DNA of 37,097 bases from JAAYCI01 sp031551695 (lineage in GTDB: Bacteria > Bacillota > Clostridia > Oscillospirales > Ruminococcaceae). The stretch spans positions 1-37,097 of the forward strand of contig JAVBNG010000037.1 in NCBI GenBank assembly GCA_031551695.1, read 5' to 3'. The position numbers and the translations under genes are program-made. Below the pieces are notes generated by a model, which worked only from the letters and a program-made list of their open reading frames with translations, did no database searches and was not told the origin of the DNA. Below are positions 8,013-16,158 of this stretch, in pieces (the stretch's first letter is position 1; each line of letters opens with the position of its first letter).

Positions 8013-9931
8013 GCAACAAGCAAAAAAACGAGCTGATTCGCATCATTGCGGTGGCGGTGCTGTTTGCGGCGGCAATTTTGCTGCCGCTGCAGGGCATTCC
8101 GCGCATGCTCGTGTTTTTGGCGGTGTACCTTGCTGCCGCGTGGGATATTTTGTACTCTGCCGTGCGCAATATTTTGCGGGGCAATGTGTTTGATGAAAAC
8201 TTCCTCATGGCGGTGGCCAGCATTGGCGCCATGGCCCTGGGCGATTACCCCGAAGGCGTGGCCGTGGTGCTGTTTTACCAGGTGGGCGAGTGGTTTGAAG
8301 GCTATGCGGTTGGCCGTTCGCGCCGCAACATTGCCGCGCTTATGGACATCCGGCCGGACCACGCGAACCTGAAAGCCGCCGACGGCACCTTAAAAGAGGT
8401 GACGCCGGAGGAAGTGCAGCCGGGGGATATCATTGTGGTGAAGCCGGGCGAGCGCGTGCCGCTGGACGCCGTGGTGCAGGACGGGATGTCCGCGCTGGAT
8501 ACCTCGGCCCTCACAGGCGAAAGCGTCCCGCGTGATGTGGCCCCCGGCGCCGACGTGATGAGCGGCTGCATCAACCTGAACGGCGCGCTGACCTGCAAGG
8601 TGCAAAAGGCCTACGGCGAAAGCACGGTGGCCCGCATTTTGGAACTGGTGGAATCTTCCGGCGCCAACAAGGCCAAAGCGGAAAATTTTATCACGCGGTT
8701 TGCCCGCATCTATACGCCGGCTGTGTGCGCCGCGGCGCTGCTGCTGGCAGTGGTGCCGCCGCTTGTCACGGGGCAGCCATTCGGCGAGTGGGTGTACCGC
8801 GCGCTGACGTTCCTTGTCATCTCCTGCCCGTGCGCGCTGGTCATCTCCGTGCCGCTCAGCTTTTTCGGCGGCATTGGCGGGGCGTCCCGCGCGGGTGTGC
8901 TCATCAAAGGCGGCAACTACTTGGAGGCGTTGGCCAAGGCGGAAGTGGTGGTATTTGACAAAACGGGCACCCTTACAAAAGGGCAGTTCGCCGTGAGCGA
9001 AACGGCGCCGAACACCGCCGCCGGATACACGCCGGAAAAACTGCTGGAGTTGGCCGCCTATACGGAAAGCCTGTCCAGCCACCCCATTGCGCGCAGCATC
9101 GTGGCGGCCTTTGGCAAAGTGATTGAACCCAGCCGCGCGGCGGGCGTGAGCGAAGCGGCCGGCGAGGGCGTGACAGCCATGGTGGACGGGAAAAAAGTAC
9201 TGGCGGGCAATTTGAAGCTGATGAAAAACAGCGGCGTGCAGGTGGACGCGCCGGATGTGGTGGGCACCGTGGTGCATGTGGCGGAAGACGGCGCCTATGC
9301 CGGGTACATCGTGGTGAGCGACGTGGTGAAGCCGGACGCGAAAAACGCCATTGCCGCCCTGCGGAATTTGGGCGTGAAGCAAACAGTGATGTTGACCGGC
9401 GACGCGGACCTGCCGGGCAAAAAAGTGGCCGAGATGCTTGGCATCGACAAGGTGTACACCCGCCTGATGCCGCAGGACAAGGTGGCAAGGGTGGAGGAAC
9501 TGCTAAAAGCGCCGCACAGCGGCACCCTGCTGTTTGTGGGCGACGGCGTGAACGACGCGCCGGTGCTGGCCCGCGCGGACGTTGGCGTTGCCATGGGCGG
9601 CCTTGGTTCCGACGCAGCCATTGAGGCGGCGGACGTGGTGCTGATGACGGACGAGCCCTCGCGCCTGCCTGTGGCGGTGGACATCAGCCGCCGCACCATG
9701 ACCATTGTGAAGCAGAACATTGTGTTCGCGTTAGGCGTAAAGGCGCTTATTTTGGCGCTGGGTGCCCTTGGCTTTGCCGGCATGTGGGCCGCCGTGTTCG
9801 CGGATGTTGGCGTCGCTTTCATCGCCATCATCAACGCCATGCGGGCACTGCGCATCAAGTCCTCCATGCAGGCGCACGGCCTTTCCGGGCTGACGGAAAA
9901 GCCCCGGCCGGAGCTGGGCGACGCGGCGTAA
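8009..9931 (+). CDS. P1B-type heavy-metal ATPase (Zn/Cd/Pb class)
   Basis: A 640-residue metal-translocating P-type ATPase that exports cations across the membrane. Motifs in order: TGES (169-172, actuator), SCPCALV (272-278) with the CPC metal site in the membrane, phosphorylated Asp317 in DKTGTLTKG, the nucleotide-domain SSHPIARS motif, and GDGVNDAP (511-518). Near the C-terminus, VFADVGVAFIAIINAMR carries the Asp typical of the P1B-2 subgroup (ZntA/CadA), which favours Zn2+, Cd2+ or Pb2+ over copper. No HMA domain is present at its own N-terminus; that domain is encoded by the overlapping upstream gene. The ArsR-type palindrome at the promoter suggests metal-induced expression. Confidence 0.93.
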   Translation: MSNKQKNELIRIIAVAVLFAAAILLPLQGIPRMLVFLAVYLAAAWDILYSAVRNILRGNVFDENFLMAVASIGAMALGDYPEGVAVVLFYQVGEWFEGYAVGRSRRNIAALMDIRPDHANLKAADGTLKEVTPEEVQPGDIIVVKPGERVPLDAVVQDGMSALDTSALTGESVPRDVAPGADVMSGCINLNGALTCKVQKAYGESTVARILELVESSGANKAKAENFITRFARIYTPAVCAAALLLAVVPPLVTGQPFGEWVYRALTFLVISCPCALVISVPLSFFGGIGGASRAGVLIKGGNYLEALAKAEVVVFDKTGTLTKGQFAVSETAPNTAAGYTPEKLLELAAYTESLSSHPIARSIVAAFGKVIEPSRAAGVSEAAGEGVTAMVDGKKVLAGNLKLMKNSGVQVDAPDVVGTVVHVAEDGAYAGYIVVSDVVKPDAKNAIAALRNLGVKQTVMLTGDADLPGKKVAEMLGIDKVYTRLMPQDKVARVEELLKAPHSGTLLFVGDGVNDAPVLARADVGVAMGGLGSDAAIEAADVVLMTDEPSRLPVAVDISRRTMTIVKQNIVFALGVKALILALGALGFAGMWAAVFADVGVAFIAIINAMRALRIKSSMQAHGLSGLTEKPRPELGDAA

Positions 9932-9965
9932 AGCCCTGTGTGGAAAAGTCACAGAACAAGAAAAA

Positions 9966-10018
9966 GCATCCGTGGGAGAAAGGGCAGTTGCCCAATATCC
10001 CGCGGATGTTCTTTTTTT
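9966..10018. terminator. Bidirectional terminator after the metal ATPase
   Basis: A 12-pair outer stem (GCATCCGTGGGA with TCCCGCGGATGT, including wobble pairs) encloses a GGGC/GCCC hairpin. It is preceded by AAAAA and followed by seven T. It separates the ATPase from the convergent HD-GYP gene. Confidence 0.85.
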
Positions 10019-10032
10019 CGGCAGGTAGAGTG

Positions 10033-12993
10033 CTATCCTGCCTTATTTTTGCCGCGGCTTTTTTTGCGGCTCACGGCCACGCCGGCCTTTTGCGCTTCCA
10101 GCGAAAAGTCGTCCTCCACCATTTGGATCATGATGGCGGCGACGGCCGGGTCGAACTGGGTGCCGCTGCATTTTTTCAGTTCTTCTATCATGTATTCCTT
10201 CGTCATAGGCTCCTTGTAGCTGCGGCGCGTGGCCATGGCGTCGTAGGTGTCGCTTACACCGATAACGCGGGCGATGAGGCTGATCTCATCGCCTTTCAGC
10301 CCGCGGGGATAGCCGGTGCCGTTGTACTTTTCGTGGTGGGCCTCGGCGCCAAGGCCGATGTCGTCGATGGCGGAGAAATCCTTTAAAATGCCGCCGCCGA
10401 TGGTGGTGTGGGATTTCATGACGACAAACTCATCGTCCGTCAGGCGGCCGGGCTTGTTCAGGATGGTGTCTGAAATGCCGATTTTGCCGATGTCATGGAG
10501 GAGAGCGATGTAACGCAGCTTTTCCAGCTCTTCTTCGCTCATGCCCATGCGCCTGCCAATTTCCACAGAGTAGGCTGCCACGCGCTCGGAGTGTCCCTCG
10601 GTGTATTCATCTTTCGCGTCGATAGCGTTGGAGATGGTGGCAATGGTTTGGTCTGTGATGCGTTTATATTCCTGCTGGCGGCGCAGCAGCTTCACCGTGC
10701 GGGCATGGATGATGAGCACTGCGGCGGCCGCCACCAGCGCCAGAAACACAAGGCCCGCCACCACCCAGAACACCGGGCGCTCCAGCAGGCTGGGCGCCTT
10801 GTGCAGGGCGATATCCTGCGTGGGCGTCATACCGCCGATAGCATTTTTGGCGCGCACATGGAAGGTGTAGTTGCCGCTGCGCAGGTTGGTGTAGGTGATT
10901 TCACCAAGGCCATCCACACGCTGGCTTTGCCAGCCGTCGTCGAAGTTTTCCAGCCAGTACTCCACAGTGATGTCGCTTTTAGGGCTGAAATGCGGGGCAA
11001 CCACTTTGAAGGTGACGCGTTTTGCACCGCTTTGCAGGCTGAGGGCATTGTCCGGGTTCAACTGTTCGTTGTCCACGATCACCTGTTCCACCGTTACTTT
11101 TGGGGAAGGTGCGGACGGCAGTGTGGCTTCGGTTGAAAGGAGGCCGAGGCCGGCTGTACCGCAAAGAAACAGGTTGCCGCCGCTGCTGATGCGGTTCCAG
11201 GAGTTTGCGGTAGTTTGATAGGGCAGGCCGTCTTTTTTTTGCAGGTGCAGCACGTTGCGGTTTTGCAGCAGGTCTTCCGGCGCCGCGCACAGGTGCCCGC
11301 GGGAGCCAAGCAGCCAAAGCTTGCCTTCCGGGTCGGCCACGATGTCGAACACCTGGCCCACCGCTTGGGAGACGTAATCCAGCGTCTGCAGCGAACCGTC
11401 GCCGTAATTGTAAACATACATATAGGAGCTGGTGGAAATCCAGAGCCGGCCCCCCTGCGGCTCGTAATACAGGCGTAAAATCACGTTGGAGTCGAGTTTC
11501 CCCACGCCAACGGCTGACACCGCGCCGTTTTCGATGGTGTAAATGCCGCCGCCGTCAGTGCCTATAAGCAGGCGGCCTTCGCCGTCTTCGGCCAGGCAAA
11601 GCACCACGGGGTTCAAAAGGCCGTCGGCCGCCGTGTATGTTTTCACCACCGCGTCGTCCCGGATGATGTTTATGCCGTCGGACGTGCCCACGACGATGTC
11701 GCTGTTTTGTGCTTCCATCACCACGCGGGTCTTGTTGCTGGAAAGGCCCGTGTCCTTGTTGAACTCGGTGATTTCGCCGTCCTTCGTGTAACGCACGGCG
11801 CCATGGGTCTCATAGGTGGCAAGCCACAGGTTCTCTTTTGAATCCACCGTGAGGCAGCGGGTGCGCACATTCCACAAAAGTTTTGTCAGCTCGTTTTCCA
11901 CCCGCTCGTAATCTGGGCCGAGAATGATGAGCTGATCGTCGGTTGCAATATAGGACTGGTTGTCAAATTCCACGGCGGAATTCACGATATTGGCCGGGAT
12001 ATTGGCGGCGAAAAACATATCCCGCATAAAGCCGGGGATCAACTGCAACAGCCCGTTGCGGGAAGAAGCTACCCACAGGCTGCCCTCGTGGTCCTCTATA
12101 ATGGTTTCCAGCGAAGAATAAAACTGTGCGCCGCCGGCCAGCTGGAATTTGCCGTTCGCAAGGCGGCCAAGCCCGGAGTCTGAGCACATCCACACGGCGC
12201 CGCTTGCCGTTTCGCAAAAGCTGTGGATGCGGTAAAGGCCGGTTTCAATTTTGGTGGCAGTATAGTCATCGCCGTTTGGGCGCAGCACCACAACTTCGTT
12301 TTCTTCGCCGCCAAGGTACACCGTGCCGTCGGCGCCACAGTACACGCTGGAATACAGGGCCGCGCGGTCGAACTTGGCGGTTACTTCATCCGGTAAAAAA
12401 AGTTTACTGTTCATGTCCACCGTCCAGGGGCGGCCGTTTGCGTCAAGGGTCATGTCCTGCACGGAGGTGGCCCGCGCCTTTTCGTAGGGCGCGGCGGTAT
12501 AGTCGCCTCCGATGACAAACACGCCTTCGCGCGCGCCCATGTACACGGTGCCGTCCGGCGCCTCGGCGAAGGCTTCCACGGTGACAGGGTCGCCGGCAAT
12601 TTTCGTGAATGCGTGGTTTTCATACACCAGCGCGCCTTTTTCATTGCTGCCCACCCAAAGGCGCCCGGTGGAATCTTCAAATAGAGCGTTGATGCTAAAG
12701 GATTCGAAGGCGTTGTTGTTTTCCGGGCTGAAGGTGGTGAAGTGGCTGCCGTCGTAGCGGACGAGGCCGTCATAGCTGGCGACCCAAATGTAGCCGTCCG
12801 CCGTTTGCAAAACGTCGTTCACGCCGCTGGTGGGAAGGCCGTTGTCGTAGTTGTAAACCACCTGGGAATAGTAAGACAGCAAATCGTAGTTTTCCCGGTT
12901 GCTCTCCGCCACCGTCACCGCACCCGCGGGCAGGGCGCATACAGACGCCGCAAGCAGGGTGGCCAGCAACAAAGCCGCAAGTTTCTTTTTCAT
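10033..12993 (-). CDS. Beta-propeller sensor with Y_Y_Y domain and cytoplasmic HD-GYP
   Basis: A 986-residue membrane receptor. A signal peptide (about 1-25, MKKKLAALLLATLLAASV...) leads to an extracellular part with many repeats like YIWVASYDGLVRYDG and LWLATYETHGAVRY, typical of Reg_prop two-component-sensor propellers. A Y_Y_Y-type Ig-like domain follows (about 620-730, with YTNLRSGNYTFHVRAKN), then one membrane helix (about 738-762), a short linker, and an HD-GYP domain (about 785-960). The HD-GYP residues HDIGK (His833, Asp834), HHEKYNGTGYP (GYP 894-896) are intact, so cyclic-di-GMP phosphodiesterase activity is likely. The tail is basic (KKSRGKNKAG). The extracellular ligand, perhaps a saccharide by analogy with Bacteroidetes hybrid sensors, is unknown. 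Confidence 0.9.
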   Translation of the reverse strand: MKKKLAALLLATLLAASVCALPAGAVTVAESNRENYDLLSYYSQVVYNYDNGLPTSGVNDVLQTADGYIWVASYDGLVRYDGSHFTTFSPENNNAFESFSINALFEDSTGRLWVGSNEKGALVYENHAFTKIAGDPVTVEAFAEAPDGTVYMGAREGVFVIGGDYTAAPYEKARATSVQDMTLDANGRPWTVDMNSKLFLPDEVTAKFDRAALYSSVYCGADGTVYLGGEENEVVVLRPNGDDYTATKIETGLYRIHSFCETASGAVWMCSDSGLGRLANGKFQLAGGAQFYSSLETIIEDHEGSLWVASSRNGLLQLIPGFMRDMFFAANIPANIVNSAVEFDNQSYIATDDQLIILGPDYERVENELTKLLWNVRTRCLTVDSKENLWLATYETHGAVRYTKDGEITEFNKDTGLSSNKTRVVMEAQNSDIVVGTSDGINIIRDDAVVKTYTAADGLLNPVVLCLAEDGEGRLLIGTDGGGIYTIENGAVSAVGVGKLDSNVILRLYYEPQGGRLWISTSSYMYVYNYGDGSLQTLDYVSQAVGQVFDIVADPEGKLWLLGSRGHLCAAPEDLLQNRNVLHLQKKDGLPYQTTANSWNRISSGGNLFLCGTAGLGLLSTEATLPSAPSPKVTVEQVIVDNEQLNPDNALSLQSGAKRVTFKVVAPHFSPKSDITVEYWLENFDDGWQSQRVDGLGEITYTNLRSGNYTFHVRAKNAIGGMTPTQDIALHKAPSLLERPVFWVVAGLVFLALVAAAAVLIIHARTVKLLRRQQEYKRITDQTIATISNAIDAKDEYTEGHSERVAAYSVEIGRRMGMSEEELEKLRYIALLHDIGKIGISDTILNKPGRLTDDEFVVMKSHTTIGGGILKDFSAIDDIGLGAEAHHEKYNGTGYPRGLKGDEISLIARVIGVSDTYDAMATRRSYKEPMTKEYMIEELKKCSGTQFDPAVAAIMIQMVEDDFSLEAQKAGVAVSRKKSRGKNKAG

Positions 12994-13063
12994 TCACATC
13001 GCTCCATATGCCCCGGCGGCGCGCCGCCAAAAGCCGCGCAAAAGGCGCAATATTAATATGTAC

Positions 13064-13093
13064 AGTATAGCATATGCCGGCGGGGAAAGCCAA
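13064..13093 (-). promoter_or_regulatory. Candidate sigma-A promoter for the HD-GYP sensor gene
   Basis: Minus-strand TTGGCT (13088-13093), 18-base spacer, TATACT (13064-13069). It lies about 70 bases upstream of the ATG and just downstream of the dtxR-arsR terminator. Confidence 0.6.
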
Positions 13094-13115
13094 GGGAATC
13101 TGCCTTGTGCCGCAG

Positions 13116-13141
13116 AAAAAAATGCGCCCCAAAAGGGGCGC
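13116..13141 (-). terminator. Terminator of the dtxR-arsR operon
   Basis: GCGCCCC-AAAA-GGGGCGC (13124-13141), followed on the minus strand by a run of seven T (A-run 13116-13122 on plus). A second hairpin, AACAGCC/GGCTGTT near 13146-13163, adjoins the arsR stop. Confidence 0.85.
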
Positions 13142-13162
13142 GTCACAACAGCCAAACGGCTG

Positions 13163-13534
13163 TTACAAAATGCCGGTTTCGGGGCAGTTCATCAAAAAAA
13201 TATCGTCTATCATTTTGTGCAGCAGCCGGGCTTCTTCCGTATTGGCCAAGGAGTAGTGGACCTCCTTGCCGATGCGGCGGCTTTTGACGGTGCCGTTGTC
13301 CTTTAAAATGCGCAGGTGGTGGCTCACTGCCGGGTGGCTCATGCCCACGGCGGCGGCGATGTTTGTCACGCACTCTTCGCAATGGCAAATGACCCACAAA
13401 ATGCGCAGGCGCGAAGGGTCCGACAGCTGGCTGAAAACTTCTGCCGCCGAAGCAAAGCTGCCCTCGACCGGCATTTTTTTTAGCACGGCGTCCAGGCCGG
13501 ACTCATGGCTGTGGGGGATGGCTGGGGTTGACAT
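13163..13534 (-). CDS. ArsR family winged-helix metal-type repressor
   Basis: A 123-residue dimeric winged-helix repressor: QLSDPSRLRILWVI, the recognition-helix region NIAAAVGMSHPAVSHHLRILK, and the wing KSRRIGKEVHYSL. Cysteines cluster at 50, 52 and 55 (CHCEEC). Cys55 aligns with the first Cys of the CadC/ArsR ELCVC motif, while the second is Thr57. The alpha-5 Zn ligands of SmtB/CzrA (DxH...HxxH) are not preserved, so the inducer, if a metal, uses a variant site. N-terminal His8 and His10 may take part. GGAAGAGG precedes the ATG. It follows dtxR by 35 bases on the same strand. A likely target is the palindrome before the HMA-ATPase operon (inference). Confidence 0.88.
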   Translation of the reverse strand: MSTPAIPHSHESGLDAVLKKMPVEGSFASAAEVFSQLSDPSRLRILWVICHCEECVTNIAAAVGMSHPAVSHHLRILKDNGTVKSRRIGKEVHYSLANTEEARLLHKMIDDIFLMNCPETGIL

Positions 13535-13569
13535 GGAACGCCTCTTCCTTCAGCGCAAGCTGCGCCCTG

Positions 13570-14004
13570 CTACTTTTTCTTTTTCTTCTTTTTCTTCTTG
13601 TCGTCTTTTTCGCCGGCGGCGGCTGCCCCTGTGGGCGCGCCGCTTTTTACAAATGCTTTGATGCAGGCAAAGCTTTCGTCGCTGATGACATGCTCCACAA
13701 GGCACGCATCTTCCAGTGCGGCCTTTTGGCCAACACCGAGGTTTTGCAACAGGGACGACAAAATGGTGTGGCGCTCGTAAATATTTTCGGCAACCTCCTG
13801 GCCCATTGCCGTAAGGGTAAGCTCGCCGCTGGGGGCCATTTCAATATAGCCGTCCTGCTTCAACTTGCCCATAGCGCGGGACACGCTGGGCTTGGAAAAA
13901 GACATATAATGCGCCACATCCACAGAGTGTACCGTGGGATGCTGGCTTTTGAGCACGAGGATGGATTCCAGATAGTCCTCGGCCGATTTCCTGAGTTGGG
14001 ACAT
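13570..14004 (-). CDS. DtxR/MntR family metal-dependent repressor with poly-Lys tail
   Basis: A 144-residue metalloregulator: N-terminal HTH (DVAHYMSFSKPSVSRAMGKLKQDGYIE) and dimerisation domain. No C-terminal SH3-like domain is present, so length matches MntR. The metal pocket is mixed: Asp10 and Glu13 match MntR Asp8/Glu11 and His79 matches MntR His77, but DACLVEHVISDE has Cys101-Glu104-His105, like DtxR/IdeR Cys102-Glu105-His106. The C-terminus ends GEKDD plus nine lysines, unusual for the family. ATG 14004 is chosen because GGAGG lies five bases upstream; an in-frame ATG at 14034 has no such site. It heads an operon with arsR. Iron or manganese sensing cannot be settled from sequence. Confidence 0.9.
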   Translation of the reverse strand: MSQLRKSAEDYLESILVLKSQHPTVHSVDVAHYMSFSKPSVSRAMGKLKQDGYIEMAPSGELTLTAMGQEVAENIYERHTILSSLLQNLGVGQKAALEDACLVEHVISDESFACIKAFVKSGAPTGAAAAGEKDDKKKKKKKKK

Positions 14005-14058
14005 AAAACCCTCCTGCTCGCCGGATTTTTCCATGTAAAAAACTGCCGCCTTGTTGCA

Positions 14059-14087
14059 AGTATAGCACGCCGCCGTGCAAAATACAA
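14059..14087 (-). promoter_or_regulatory. Sigma-A promoter of dtxR-arsR
   Basis: Minus-strand TTGTAT (14082-14087), 17-base spacer, TATACT (14059-14064). The spacer holds GCACG-CC-GCCGTGC, an imperfect inverted repeat that could be an autoregulatory site. Confidence 0.65.
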
Positions 14088-14110
14088 CGGCGGAAAAGGG
14101 CGGCCGCGCA

Positions 14111-14139
14111 TTGTCCGGCGGGGCATTCTGTGGTACAAT
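14111..14139 (+). promoter_or_regulatory. Sigma-A promoter of dnaD-dnaC
   Basis: TTGTCC (14111-14116), 17-base spacer, TACAAT (14134-14139). It is only 28 bases before the GTG at 14168, which helps exclude the ATG at 14075 as start. Confidence 0.7.
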
Positions 14140-14167
14140 TTACAAGACGCGCAAAGGGGGTGGGGAA

Positions 14168-15094
14168 GTGTTTGTTTTGGCAAAGCACGCGGGCGACAAC
14201 GTGCCCGTGCCGCAGTTGGTGTTCAGCCGGCTTTTGGCGGCGGACACAGGCGAAGCGCGCTTCCGCGTGGCCTTGTTTATGTGCATGGGCGGTGCTCGTG
14301 CCCCGGTGGAAGTGGCAAAAAAGCTGAAAATCCCCCTTAGCGAGGCGGAAAAGGCGCTGGAGTTTTGGGAAGGCGCCGGGCTTTTGGAACGGGACGGCAC
14401 GGCGGCCGCCATGGCCGCGGCGGCAAGCCTGCCCGCGCAGAAAAAGCGCCATATGAAAACGGACAGCGTGGTGCAGGCGGTGATGGCGGACCCCCGGCTG
14501 AAAGCCATGCTGCATGAATTGCAGCGCATCCACGGTGGCATTGTGAACGAAAAGGACAACCAGATTTACGCCACGCTGTATTGCGAGGACGGCTATGACG
14601 CCGGGCTGGTGCTGATGGCGGCGGCGCACTGCTGCGCGGACGGCACGGTTACGGCGCGCCGGGTGGAGGGACTGCTGGGCAGCTGGAAAAAAGCGGGTGT
14701 GGCCAGCGTGGCCGACGCGGACCGCTACCTGTGCCTGCTGGCCGCGCGGGAAGCCGCCTACGCCAAAGCCGCCGCCGCCATGGGCATAACGCCGAAGGAA
14801 TTCACCGCGCGGGACCGCCGCATGATGGACGCCTGGGGCGAAGAGTTCGGCTTTGGGGAAGAGATGCTGGCGGCGGCCATTGCCGTGGCGGGCGAAAACC
14901 ACACGAAGGTGAGCTACCTGAACGGAGTTTTGAAAGTGTGGCACGCCAGGGGCTATAAAACGCCGAAGGATGTGCAAAGCGCCGAGGGTGCGGCCAATGT
15001 GCAGGCAACGGCAAGCCGCCGTACGCCCCCGAAGGACGATTTGCTGGCAAACCGCGGCTATGTGCCGATGAAGCGAAAGAGGGCAAATAAATGA
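14168..15094 (+). CDS. dnaD: DnaD domain protein
   Basis: A 308-residue DnaD-like protein, the Firmicute primosome component that remodels origin or restart DNA and recruits the DnaB helicase with its loader. The N-terminal winged-helix-like part includes KLKIPLSEAEKALEFWEGAGLLER. The C-terminal DnaB_2/DnaD domain shows ARDRRMMDAWGEEFGFGEEMLAAAI and NHTKVSYLNGVLKVWHARGYKTP, the 'YLxxILxxWxxxG' type motif. The GTG at 14168 is preferred because it follows a purine-rich GGGGGTGGGGA and the promoter lies just upstream. The stop overlaps the dnaC ATG (ATGA), as expected for partners acting together. Confidence 0.85.
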   Translation: MFVLAKHAGDNVPVPQLVFSRLLAADTGEARFRVALFMCMGGARAPVEVAKKLKIPLSEAEKALEFWEGAGLLERDGTAAAMAAAASLPAQKKRHMKTDSVVQAVMADPRLKAMLHELQRIHGGIVNEKDNQIYATLYCEDGYDAGLVLMAAAHCCADGTVTARRVEGLLGSWKKAGVASVADADRYLCLLAAREAAYAKAAAAMGITPKEFTARDRRMMDAWGEEFGFGEEMLAAAIAVAGENHTKVSYLNGVLKVWHARGYKTPKDVQSAEGAANVQATASRRTPPKDDLLANRGYVPMKRKRANK

Positions 15095-16056
15095 ACCGGC
15101 AGCAAGAGTATGCGGCGGCGTATAAAGAGGTGGAAAAACGGCGCAGAAAAGCCGAAATGGATGGCCTGCTGCGCCGGGATGAATTATTTGAAAAGTACCC
15201 GGAGATCGAGCGGCTGAACGCCAGGGTGCTGGCGGCCGGGGCCGAGGCGGCAAAGCTTGCCGCTGGCGGCTTTGCGGCGGACGCCAGGGCGAAGCTGGCG
15301 GAGGTGAAGGAGGTGAACAGCCGACTGCAGGCGGCATTGCAGGCCGCCGGCTGCACCGAAAGCGCGCTTGCGCCCAGCTATACCTGCCCCTTTTGCAGGG
15401 ACACCGGCCGCCGGGACGGCAAAACCTGCCGCTGTGTGCAAAACATTGTGAACAGCGCGCGCATGGAAGACATCAACACCATCGAGGCGCTGGCTCATTG
15501 CTCCTTCGCCACCTTTGACGTAATGCGCTACGACGAGCGAGACCCCGCTTACAATTTTTCGCCCCGGGCGGTGATGGCGGCCATGCTGGCGGAATGCCGG
15601 GAATACGCGGCGGTGTTTGGCCTGGACAGCGAAAGCCTGTACCTTTACGGCGATGCGGGCCTTGGCAAAACGCATCTGGCCGTTTCCGTTGCGAAAGCCG
15701 TCATCCCAAAGGGGTACGACGTGGTGTACGTGAGCGCCCAAAGCGCCTTTGACACGGTGAAGCGGCAGGCACGCGAGCCCGGCGGCGGCTTGTTTGGCGA
15801 GATGCTGCACGCGGATTTGCTTGTGCTGGACGACCTTGGCACCGAGTATCTGGACGCCTATGTGCGCAGCAAGCTGTATGAACTGATGAACGCCCGCATG
15901 GGCAACCGCCCCACCATTTACACCACCAACATCGGCCAGCAGGCCGTGCTGGAGCAGCGGTACACCGAAAAAATATCGTCGCGCCTGCTGGGCGACTGCC
16001 ACCCCATGCACTTTTTTGGCAAGGACCTGCGCCTGCAGCGGCAAAACGGCGCGTAG
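15091..16056 (+). CDS. dnaC: DnaC/DnaI-like helicase loader ATPase
   Basis: A 321-residue AAA+ ATPase of the DnaC/DnaI/IstB type that loads the replicative helicase. Walker A GDAGLGKTHL has Lys193; Walker B is LLVLDDLGTEY (Asp247, Asp248); a sensor-1-like stretch is PTIYTTNIG. Before the ATPase domain lies a zinc-binding-type motif CPFCRDTG with Cys99, Cys102, Cys113 and Cys115, also seen in DnaI-type loaders. The N-terminal about 90 residues are a charged helical region, likely the helicase-binding part. Translationally coupled to dnaD. No transposase gene is adjacent, which argues against IstB. Confidence 0.9.
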   Translation: MNRQQEYAAAYKEVEKRRRKAEMDGLLRRDELFEKYPEIERLNARVLAAGAEAAKLAAGGFAADARAKLAEVKEVNSRLQAALQAAGCTESALAPSYTCPFCRDTGRRDGKTCRCVQNIVNSARMEDINTIEALAHCSFATFDVMRYDERDPAYNFSPRAVMAAMLAECREYAAVFGLDSESLYLYGDAGLGKTHLAVSVAKAVIPKGYDVVYVSAQSAFDTVKRQAREPGGGLFGEMLHADLLVLDDLGTEYLDAYVRSKLYELMNARMGNRPTIYTTNIGQQAVLEQRYTEKISSRLLGDCHPMHFFGKDLRLQRQNGA

Positions 16057-16083
16057 GCGGCTTCTTTTTCGTATTAGCACAAC

Positions 16084-16135
16084 AAAAGCGGCAGGCCAAA
16101 GGACGGAATGTCCTTTGAATCTGCCGCTTGTTTGT
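16084..16135. terminator. Terminator after dnaC
   Basis: AAGCGGCAG pairs with CTGCCGCTT (16086-16094 with 16121-16129), with an inner AAAGGAC/GTCCTTT stem and a T-rich tail TTTGTTT. The A-rich left flank makes it usable by the convergent minus-strand genes. Confidence 0.75.
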
Positions 16136-16158
16136 TTGGATGAACCGGAAGAAACCGC

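Noticed and set aside
14075..14167. Longer start for dnaD at ATG 14075
   Set aside because: It would place the promoter boxes (14111-14139) inside the gene. GTG 14168 fits the family N-terminus better.
15091..16056. IstB transposition helper
   Set aside because: The ATPase overlaps dnaD, has the Cys-rich N-terminal motif of helicase loaders, and no transposase or inverted repeats lie nearby.
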